Below the pieces are notes generated by a model. That model had not been told where the DNA came from, made no database searches, and saw only the letters and a program-made list of their open reading frames with translations. A stretch of DNA of 40,522 nucleotides, taken from Pelotomaculum sp. DTU098 (lineage in GTDB: Bacteria > Bacillota > Desulfotomaculia > Desulfotomaculales > Pelotomaculaceae). Each line of letters begins with the position of its first letter. Within the stretch, counting starts at the first letter, position 1. Shown here one piece after another: positions 34,245 to 40,522 of this stretch. The stretch covers positions 1-40,522 of the forward strand of contig LFSA01000075.1 in NCBI GenBank assembly GCA_001512635.1, read 5' to 3'. The translations under genes and the position numbers were made by a program.

Positions 34245-35813
34245 TTAAACCTTGAAAGTATCACTTGACGTGTCTGCTTTTTCTTCCCTCTTCTTAATAA
34301 TAGTATCAATTCTTAAAATAGCCTCGGCCACTTCCCCGGCCGCCTTCAGAGCATAAATCTTCACACTGGCCGGATCAACAATTCCATTCTCGTACATATC
34401 AACAACTTCTCCGGTGTCACAATCAATAGCCAGTGAATATTTGCCTGTTTCTGTTTGGGCTGCAATAACATCGCCCATTTTTTCCAGTGGGTTGAAACCC
34501 GCGTTGGCTACGATTTGGGCCATGGGTTTCTTCAAAGCTTCCACCACGCACTCTACACCATAAGCAGCCATGCCCCGGATGCCTTCCCGCACTTTATCCA
34601 CCTCACGGGCTGCCCAAAGCTCCAGGGAACCTCCCCCGGGTACAACTCCACTCCTGATTGCAGCTTGCAATGAAGCTGCAGCATCCTTGGCAATGCGCTC
34701 CCGCTCGCCCACCACTTCAGATGTCGCGGCTCCCACCAGTACGGTGGCCATGGGCTTGCCTTTGCCGCCAAGAATCCATACCTGTTCAAGCTTTTCATCG
34801 TTATAAACCCGGTCGGCTTTCCCCAGATACCGTTCCAGTTCGGCCAGCGGCCTCTTCAGCCCGGTACGCTTGATCATCCTGGCGCCGGTGTGCTCAGCCG
34901 CTTTACGCAGTTCTTTATTGGCAACTCTCTGGATGACCATGACACCCTCGTCGGTCAATATTTCTTCAGCGGTATCTGCAACCCCACGGTCAACCAGGAC
35001 CAGACCTACGCCCAGATCCAGGATTTTTTTCAGGTTTTCCTTAAATTCCTCCTGAAGCTCCAGATACCGGGTGAACCCGGCCTCTGTACCCAGGGCCTCA
35101 TCGTCAATTTCCTCAGGTTCCAGGGCATCATCAATAACCAGAACCTTAACCTGCTCCAGCTCTTTGGGCATCTGCCGGTTCATCCGTTCCTTATTGATGA
35201 TTACACCCATAAAAACCTGGTTCTCCGCACCTTCCTCAGCAACAATGGAATCAGAAAACTTAAAGGACCTGTCTTTCAGCTTTTCCTCCCCAATAAGAAC
35301 CGCCGCCTGTGTCACCAGGTCGGCAATGTCGGTGTGGCCCCGGCCGGCTACCAGGGCCACCTGAAGGACCAGCGGATCATCCAGGCCTTTGAGGGGGCGG
35401 GTGTGCTCCTGCATGACTTCCAGGGCCCTTTTTAAGCCGGTACGCAGGCCCTCAATAACCCTGGCCACAGGCACGCCCTTGGCCACCCGCTCCACTCCGG
35501 AACTGACCAGGACCCCGGCCATTACTGTGGCCGTGGTTGTCCCGTCACCCACCTCGGCCTGTTGAGCCTTGGCGATATTAATCAACATTCTGGCCGCGGG
35601 ATGGTTGGCCTCCATCATGGTCAGAATAGTTACTCCATCGTTAGTTATAACCACTTCACCGAACTTATCAACCAGCATGGTGTCCAGACCTTTGGGGCCC
35701 AGTGTCCCTTCCACCGCGCTGGCAATAGCCCGGATAGCGTTGGAGTTGGTCATCAGCGCAGCCAGACGTTCATCTACCTCAGACCCGGTTGTCGCTTCCC
35801 TCTTTAAACTCAA
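34245..35813 (-). CDS. archaeal-type (Group III) chaperonin in the hrcA-dnaK operon
   Basis: The 522-residue protein is a thermosome-like chaperonin, not GroEL. ATP-binding motifs are GTLGPKG (36-42), NDGVTIL (58-64), [20 protein letters not shown] and GDGTTT (89-94). Later come [13 protein letters not shown] and GIVDPASVK, which supplies the catalytic Asp region. The apical domain carries the [21 protein letters not shown] segment where group II chaperonins have the helical protrusion that acts as a built-in lid, so no GroES would be needed. Bacterial thermosome relatives of this kind are known as Group III chaperonins, described from Carboxydothermus and related clostridia and often in dnaK operons. 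The TTG start has GAGGAGG eight bases upstream. It lies between hrcA and grpE, so CIRCE and HrcA should control it. Confidence 0.92.
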   Translation of the reverse strand: MSLKREATTGSEVDERLAALMTNSNAIRAIASAVEGTLGPKGLDTMLVDKFGEVVITNDGVTILTMMEANHPAARMLINIAKAQQAEVGDGTTTATVMAGVLVSSGVERVAKGVPVARVIEGLRTGLKRALEVMQEHTRPLKGLDDPLVLQVALVAGRGHTDIADLVTQAAVLIGEEKLKDRSFKFSDSIVAEEGAENQVFMGVIINKERMNRQMPKELEQVKVLVIDDALEPEEIDDEALGTEAGFTRYLELQEEFKENLKKILDLGVGLVLVDRGVADTAEEILTDEGVMVIQRVANKELRKAAEHTGARMIKRTGLKRPLAELERYLGKADRVYNDEKLEQVWILGGKGKPMATVLVGAATSEVVGERERIAKDAAASLQAAIRSGVVPGGGSLELWAAREVDKVREGIRGMAAYGVECVVEALKKPMAQIVANAGFNPLEKMGDVIAAQTETGKYSLAIDCDTGEVVDMYENGIVDPASVKIYALKAAGEVAEAILRIDTIIKKREEKADTSSDTFKV

Positions 35814-35826
35814 ATACGGTTCCTCC

Positions 35827-36870
35827 TCATTTTCCCGGACCCAAAATCATTCGCTCCATAGCCCGGGAAAGATTCCTGGTCATGGATTCAACAATGCTTA
35901 CAACTTTGGCATATTCCATTCGCGTAGGCCCAAGTACCCCTATGGATCCTGCCTGCCTACCGCAAATAGAATAGGGGGCCGTAATCATACTGCACTCTCT
36001 GATCTCCCGGTGCTTGATTTCATCACCGATGCGCACAGTTACGCCCTCGCCACTCCCCTGATTGGTGAGCAGTTCACGCAGCAAATCCTCCTGCTCAATG
36101 ATGCTGAGCAGGGTTTTAACCTTTTCAATATTGTGAAACTCCGGCTGGTTTAACATATTAAATACCCCGCCGAGGTAAATTTTATCCTCCTTCTTCAACA
36201 TCAGGTCATGTAGCAGCTCCAGGGCCAGATCTAGGATATGTTTGTGCCTGGCCAGCTCAAAGTAGATTTCCTTCAACAGAGTAACCTTGATACTCTCAAT
36301 TGTCAATCCCTGGAGTTTGGCGTTCAGGACTCCGGATATTGTCTCCATATCAGCGGTAGTAATGCTTTCAGGCACTTCGATGTACCTGTGGTGCAACGAC
36401 CCGTTATCCATCACCACAATCACCATGGCCTGGGAAGGTCGCATTAAAATAAGCTGGATGTGTTTAAAGCTGCCGGCTCCCAACTGTGGAGATATGATTA
36501 TGGAAGCATACTGGGTGAGGTGGGACAGGAGCTGTCCAGCCTTTTGAATAACCTCGCCTACATCCCTCACTTTTTTCTCAAACTGGCGCCTAATCAACTC
36601 CTCTTGTTCTGCCGAAAGCTCTTTCTTCTGCATTAAATAATCCACGTAATAGCGATAGCCTAGCTGCGACGGAATGCGACCGGCAGAAGTATGGGGCTGC
36701 TCAATGTACCCCTGTTCCTCCAGGTCCGCCATCTCGTTCCGGATGGTGGCCGGACTCACTCCGAGCCTGTATTTTTTGGCAATGGTCCGGGAACCAACCG
36801 GCTCTGCTGTAGCTATGAAGTCCTGGACAACAGCCATAAGCACCTTTTGCTTACGCTCGTCCATTTTCAT
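35827..36870 (-). CDS. hrcA: heat-inducible transcription repressor HrcA
   Basis: HrcA binds CIRCE and represses the heat-shock operon; in Bacillus its folding depends on GroEL. The 347-residue protein has the N-terminal winged helix ([64 protein letters not shown]), the GAF-like middle and the C-terminal [29 protein letters not shown] block. The ATG is preceded by AAGGGGGG. It is the first gene of its operon, 23 bases from the CIRCE element. Here the feedback chaperonin could be the archaeal-type protein next door. Confidence 0.97.
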   Translation of the reverse strand: MKMDERKQKVLMAVVQDFIATAEPVGSRTIAKKYRLGVSPATIRNEMADLEEQGYIEQPHTSAGRIPSQLGYRYYVDYLMQKKELSAEQEELIRRQFEKKVRDVGEVIQKAGQLLSHLTQYASIIISPQLGAGSFKHIQLILMRPSQAMVIVVMDNGSLHHRYIEVPESITTADMETISGVLNAKLQGLTIESIKVTLLKEIYFELARHKHILDLALELLHDLMLKKEDKIYLGGVFNMLNQPEFHNIEKVKTLLSIIEQEDLLRELLTNQGSGEGVTVRIGDEIKHREIRECSMITAPYSICGRQAGSIGVLGPTRMEYAKVVSIVESMTRNLSRAMERMILGPGK

Positions 36871-36892
36871 GCCGGTCCCCCCTTTGTTATTG

Positions 36893-36919
36893 TTAGCACT
36901 CTATGTTGCTGAGTGCTAA
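36893..36919 (-). promoter_or_regulatory. CIRCE operator
   Basis: TTAGCACTC, nine bases, GAGTGCTAA: a perfect CIRCE inverted repeat, the HrcA binding site. It lies just downstream of the promoter start, in the hrcA leader. Confidence 0.97.
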
Positions 36920-36934
36920 TGTATTGTTAAATAA

Positions 36935-36963
36935 AAAATAGCACCAACTACAGCTATTGTCAA
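36935..36963 (-). promoter_or_regulatory. promoter of the hrcA-chaperonin-grpE-dnaK-dnaJ operon
   Basis: TTGACA at 36963-36958, a 17-base spacer and TATTTT at 36940-36935. The predicted start near 36928 is a few bases before CIRCE, so bound HrcA would block initiation. Confidence 0.8.
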
Positions 36964-37027
36964 GAGAAACAGCTAAAGGTTTAGCTAAAACCAGTTTTTA
37001 TAAAAGCATCGACCTGTGTTTCAAAAC

Positions 37028-38164
37028 TCAAAGGAATTCACAAAAAACCCGGTTGGCCACCGGCAACCCTTTTTCCGACAGGCGCAAGCATCCATCCCGG
37101 GCTTCAATCATACCCTGCTCCAGTAGCCGGTTGATCTGACTGCTGTAAACATCTTCGGCCCGCTTCCCGAAACGCCGGTGAAACAGGTCCAGATCAACTC
37201 CCCGGATCAGCCTCATTCCCAGGAACATGAATTCCGACATAGCTATCTTTTCTGATATTACCTCCCTATCCTTTACGGGATATTCTCCCCGGAAAACCTT
37301 ATCAAAATACAATTTCAAAGAGGTTTCGTTGGCAAAACGCTCACCCCGGAAGCAGGAATGGGCGCCTGCTCCGAGGCCTAGATAAGGAAGGTTCAACCAG
37401 TATTTTAAATTGTGAACAGACTGCCTGCCCGGTCTTGCAAAATTGGATATCTCGTAATGTTCGTAACAATGGCCTGTGAAAAAGTCTATTGCTGTCATGT
37501 ACATGAATAACTCCAGTTCTTCCGGGCAGGGTGCCAGTTTTCCCAGGCTTACCGCCTGCTCCAGGGGCGTCCCCGCTTCCAGCTGGAGCCCGTACAGGGA
37601 AATATGTTCCGGGGACAGCTCCACGGCAAGGCCCAGTGTTTCCAGCCAGTCCCCGGCAGACTGGCCTGGAATACCAAAAATCAAGTCAATATTGATATTA
37701 TCAAAGCCTGCTTTCCTGGCCGCCCGCACTGCTTCCAATGCCGTGCGGGCATCATGAATACGCCCGAGGACTTTTAAAAGCCTGTCATGAAAAGACTGGA
37801 CACCGATGCTCAGGCGGTTTACACCTGCTGCAGCTAACCGGGCCAGGCCCTCCCGGCTGATAGTTCCCGGGTTGGCCTCTACTGTTATTTCACAGCCCGG
37901 CAGGAGCTTGAAAACACAACCCGCATCTTCAATGATGGCTGCAAGCCCGTCTGCCGGCAGGCAGGTGGGGGTGCCACCCCCTATATACAGGCTGGACACT
38001 TCCCACTCTTCGCTGGACAGGATTTTCCCGTACAGGTGCATTTCCTGCCGGAGGGCCTGCAAGTAAGTCTGGTCATCCAGAGGATGATAGGGGTAAGATG
38101 TAAAATCACAGTACAGGCATTTTCTAACGCAGAAGGGAACATGGATGTATAAACCAATGGCCAT
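37028..38164 (-). CDS. hemW: HemW-type radical SAM protein (heme chaperone)
   Basis: The 378-residue protein belongs to the HemN/HemW family. The cluster motif is CVRKCLYCDF (Cys12, 16, 19), followed by SLYIGGGTPTCLP and EITVEANPGTI, and later GVNRLSIGVQSF and FGIPGQSAGDWLETL. Its position between lepA and hrcA, as in Bacillus, supports HemW (a heme-binding chaperone) rather than true coproporphyrinogen dehydrogenase HemN. HemN has an N-terminal extension and an extra Cys (CxxxCxxCxC); here Asp19+1 and Phe follow, which also favours HemW. The old name in databases is oxygen-independent coproporphyrinogen III oxidase. Confidence 0.93.
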   Translation of the reverse strand: MAIGLYIHVPFCVRKCLYCDFTSYPYHPLDDQTYLQALRQEMHLYGKILSSEEWEVSSLYIGGGTPTCLPADGLAAIIEDAGCVFKLLPGCEITVEANPGTISREGLARLAAAGVNRLSIGVQSFHDRLLKVLGRIHDARTALEAVRAARKAGFDNINIDLIFGIPGQSAGDWLETLGLAVELSPEHISLYGLQLEAGTPLEQAVSLGKLAPCPEELELFMYMTAIDFFTGHCYEHYEISNFARPGRQSVHNLKYWLNLPYLGLGAGAHSCFRGERFANETSLKLYFDKVFRGEYPVKDREVISEKIAMSEFMFLGMRLIRGVDLDLFHRRFGKRAEDVYSSQINRLLEQGMIEARDGCLRLSEKGLPVANRVFCEFL

Positions 38165-38269
38165 GGCTACCCAGGCACTCCTTAAAGCTGAACCTTGCTC
38201 TTCAATAACTGGTCTCCTTAACTTCCTTAAATATATAGTACATTCCCTTATTTTAATAAATCCTTTGTT

Positions 38270-38488
38270 TTAACGGAGCTTCTTCAATTCCTCCACAATG
38301 GCATTCTTTTTACCCCCATCCTGAAGCCAGGCCTTTACCTCTCTCCAGACTTCGTTGCAAGGATTATCCGCACTTTTACCCACCACCGTCCTTATTGCCA
38401 GGTCAATGCGCTTTCGCTCCTCTTTTGTTTCAGGGGTTATGCCCACTTTACCAAAGAGAGGCTTCAGGTGCCTTAAATAGCAGCTCAC
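38270..38488 (-). CDS. small conserved protein of unknown function
   Basis: The 72-residue product begins MSCYLRHLKPLFGKVGITPE and continues ERKRIDLAIRTVVGKSADNPCNEVWREVKAWL, ending in a basic helix. I recognise the MSCYLRHL...F...GI...N/ER..ID..I..VVG pattern as a small family seen in many anaerobes, without a known role. Two Cys (residues 3 and 44) are conserved-looking. It lies between lepA and hemW on the same strand, about 80 bases after lepA. The ribosome site is AAAGGAGG, ten bases before the ATG. Confidence 0.75.
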   Translation of the reverse strand: MSCYLRHLKPLFGKVGITPETKEERKRIDLAIRTVVGKSADNPCNEVWREVKAWLQDGGKKNAIVEELKKLR

Positions 38489-38570
38489 CGGCGCCGCCTC
38501 CTTTCATATCTATAACCCTTCATATATAAGTATAATAAACCGTATCATAAACCGCCATCATCTATTATCT

Positions 38571-40376
38571 TTACTTCTCAGCGCTTAAAACAGCCATGAA
38601 GGCTTCCTGGGGAATCTCCACATTCCCCACCTGTTTCATCCGTTTTTTTCCTTCCTTTTGCTTTTCCAGGAGCTTGCGCTTACGGGTAATGTCACCACCG
38701 TAACATTTAGCCAGGACATCCTTGCGCAAGGCCTTGACCGTTTCCCTGGCAATAACCCTGTTGCCGATGGCAGCCTGAATGGGTATTTCAAACATCTGGC
38801 GGGGAATCAGTCCCTTGAGCTTTTCCACAAAATACCTACCTCTGTGGTAAGCCTTGTCCCTGTGAACAATGACGGAAAGCGCATCCAGCACTTCCCCGGC
38901 AATTAAAATATCCAGCTTCACCAGGTCAGACTGCCTGTAACCGGCCATTTCGTAGTCAAGGGAAGCGTACCCCCTGGAACGGGATTTTAGCTGGTCAAAA
39001 AAATCGTAGATGATTTCACTGAGTGGTATATCGTAGCTGAGCATAACCCGGTTTACGCTCACGTACTCCATATTGGTAAAAACGCCCCGGCGCTCCTGGC
39101 AGAGTTCCATTACCGCACCTACGTAATCCTTCGGTGCCATGATCGTGGCTTTGACAAAGGGTTCCTCGATATAAGCAAGCTTGCCGACAGGGGGCAGTTT
39201 GCTCGGGTTTTCGATCTCGAGGGTTTCCCCTGCAGTGGTAGTCACCCGGTAGACAACGTTGGGGGCCGTAGTAATCAGGTTTAAACCGTACTCGCGTTCC
39301 AGGCGCTCCTGGATAATCTCCATGTGTAACAGGCCCAGAAAACCGCAGCGAAAACCGAATCCCAGCGCCTCCGAAGTCTCGGGCTCATAAACTAAAGACG
39401 CGTCGTTTAGTTTGAGCTTCTCCAGGGCATCCCGCAGGTCCTCGTAATCCACCGAGTCCACGGGGTAGAGGCCGCAGTAAACCATTGGGGTCACTTTGCG
39501 GTAGCCTGGCAGGGCAACAGGGGAAGGACGGGCGGCTTCTGTAACGGTGTCACCCACCCGGCAGTCCTTCACGTTTTTAATACTGGCCGCCATAAAGCCC
39601 ACTTCACCGGTCCGCAGTTCATCCACCGTAGCAAGGGCGGGGCGGAAAACACCCACCTCGTTTACCTCGAACTCCTTACCTGTTGCCATCATTTTAACCT
39701 GCATGCCTCTTGTTACTATTCCGTCCACAACACGAATATAGGCAATTACTCCTTTGTAGGGATCGTAGTGGGAATCAAAAATCAGCGCCCTCAAGGGCGC
39801 CTTTATTTCTCCGGCGGGCGGCGGAATGCTTTTCACAATGCGTTCCAGGATTTCCTTAATGCCCAGTCCGCTCTTGGCCGAGGCCAGCACCGCCCCGGAT
39901 GCATCAAGGCCGATGACGTCCTCTATCTCCTGTTTGACCCTTTCCGGCTCCGCACTGGGCAGGTCAACCTTATTAATTACCGGAATTATTTCCAGATTAT
40001 GTTCAAGGGCGAGGTAGACATTGGCCAGAGTCTGGGCCTCAATGCCCTGGGCAGCGTCCACCACCAGCAAAGCTCCCTCACAGGCGGCCAGACTACGTGA
40101 TACTTCATAAGAAAAATCCACGTGTCCCGGGGTGTCAATGAGGTTTAACTGGTATTCCTGTCCGTCGTCGGCCCGGTAAATCAGCCGCACGGCCTGCATT
40201 TTGATGGTTATGCCCCGTTCCCGTTCAAGGTCCATCTGATCCAGTACCTGTTCGGTCATTTCACGTTCACTCAAAGCACCCGTATACTCCAGCAACCTGT
40301 CCGCAAGGGTGGATTTGCCATGATCGATATGAGCAATAATACAAAAGTTTCTTATTTTATCCTTGTCCCACTCCAT
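38571..40376 (-). CDS. lepA: elongation factor 4 (LepA)
   Basis: LepA is a ribosome-binding GTPase that affects initiation and back-translocation. The 601-residue protein has G motifs AHIDHGKST, the RGITIKMQ switch [17 protein letters not shown] and ASAKSGLGI, domain III/IV segments, and the LepA-specific C-terminal domain ([25 protein letters not shown] through [26 protein letters not shown]). ATG 40376 has AAGGAGG ten bases upstream; an extension to 40406 is disregarded. Confidence 0.97.
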   Translation of the reverse strand: MEWDKDKIRNFCIIAHIDHGKSTLADRLLEYTGALSEREMTEQVLDQMDLERERGITIKMQAVRLIYRADDGQEYQLNLIDTPGHVDFSYEVSRSLAACEGALLVVDAAQGIEAQTLANVYLALEHNLEIIPVINKVDLPSAEPERVKQEIEDVIGLDASGAVLASAKSGLGIKEILERIVKSIPPPAGEIKAPLRALIFDSHYDPYKGVIAYIRVVDGIVTRGMQVKMMATGKEFEVNEVGVFRPALATVDELRTGEVGFMAASIKNVKDCRVGDTVTEAARPSPVALPGYRKVTPMVYCGLYPVDSVDYEDLRDALEKLKLNDASLVYEPETSEALGFGFRCGFLGLLHMEIIQERLEREYGLNLITTAPNVVYRVTTTAGETLEIENPSKLPPVGKLAYIEEPFVKATIMAPKDYVGAVMELCQERRGVFTNMEYVSVNRVMLSYDIPLSEIIYDFFDQLKSRSRGYASLDYEMAGYRQSDLVKLDILIAGEVLDALSVIVHRDKAYHRGRYFVEKLKGLIPRQMFEIPIQAAIGNRVIARETVKALRKDVLAKCYGGDITRKRKLLEKQKEGKKRMKQVGNVEIPQEAFMAVLSAEK

Positions 40377-40417
40377 TGAAGGATATCCTCCTTGCTTGTA
40401 TGGCAAACAACTATATA

Positions 40418-40446
40418 ATTATAACATCAGGGGTCATGGCTCGCAA
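40418..40446 (-). promoter_or_regulatory. promoter of lepA
   Basis: TTGCGA at 40446-40441 and a perfect TATAAT at 40423-40418 are separated by 17 bases, with the start near 40411, about 35 bases before the lepA ATG. Confidence 0.7.
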
Positions 40447-40522
40447 TTACTAACGCTCACCGGGATAGTGTCAAGGCACTGTTTGATAAAGAGAGATAAC
40501 TATAACCGTCTCAGAAAAGGAC

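Noticed and set aside
34245-35813. GroEL
   Set aside because: The sequence has thermosome-type motifs and an apical lid-like segment, lacks the GroEL glycine-methionine tail, and no groES is adjacent.

Overview
The window reads as chromosomal DNA of a spore-forming, probably thermophilic or syntrophic clostridium of the Peptococcaceae / Thermoanaerobacterales kind (Carboxydothermus, Pelotomaculum, Moorella relatives). This rests on the sporulation genes yqfC and yqfD, a glycine T-box leader, a CIRCE/HrcA heat-shock operon, pyruvate phosphate dikinase with its regulator, and an archaeal-type (Group III) chaperonin inside the dnaK operon. The species cannot be named from sequence alone. Almost every gene is on the minus strand, so the biological order runs from high to low coordinates. 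Only ubiX and a small gene remnant after it lie on the plus strand.

Read in the direction of transcription: (1) 40.4-37.0 kb: lepA, a small conserved gene and hemW. (2) 36.96-30.5 kb: a TTGACA promoter and perfect CIRCE operator, then hrcA, Group III chaperonin, grpE, dnaK, a hairpin, and dnaJ. (3) 30.5-26.3 kb: prmA, a one-domain tautomerase, rsmE, mtaB, a HIT protein and rpsU (too short for most ORF callers, with its own promoter and terminator). (4) 26.2-23.3 kb: nfeD, a patch of short interspersed repeats, floA, an unrecognised membrane-anchored protein, yqfC and yqfD. (5) 22-16.9 kb: phoH, pgpH, ybeY, a dgkA fused to a decayed PAP2-like domain, cdd and era. (6) 15.8-13 kb: an insertion relative to the Bacillus order, holding mgtE, a DUF2512-like gene, a stalk-domain remnant and, facing the other way, ubiX. 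(7) 12.6-7.8 kb: recO, a DUF4342 gene, a glycine T-box and glyQ-glyS. (8) 7.65-3.5 kb: ccpN with a consensus-matching operator, the PPDK regulatory protein and ppdK. (9) 3.3 kb to the left edge: promoter and attenuator-like leader, then thiS-thiF-thiG-thiH-thiE, with thiE cut by the window edge.

Regions 1-5 and 7-8 closely follow the Bacillus subtilis lepA-hemW-hrcA ... glyQS-ccpN-yqfL order, so this is a conserved housekeeping block with local insertions. The genes serve translation and its fidelity (lepA, prmA, rsmE, mtaB, rpsU, ybeY, era, glyQS), protein folding, membrane and sporulation functions, pyruvate/PEP interconversion and thiazole synthesis for thiamine. I found no CRISPR array, phage, transposase, rRNA or tRNA. 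The points most worth a second look are the Group III chaperonin under HrcA/CIRCE, the thiS leader RNA, the CcpN-type operator before a PEP-metabolism operon, the dgkA-PAP2 fusion with lost catalytic motifs, and the repeat patch between nfeD and floA.
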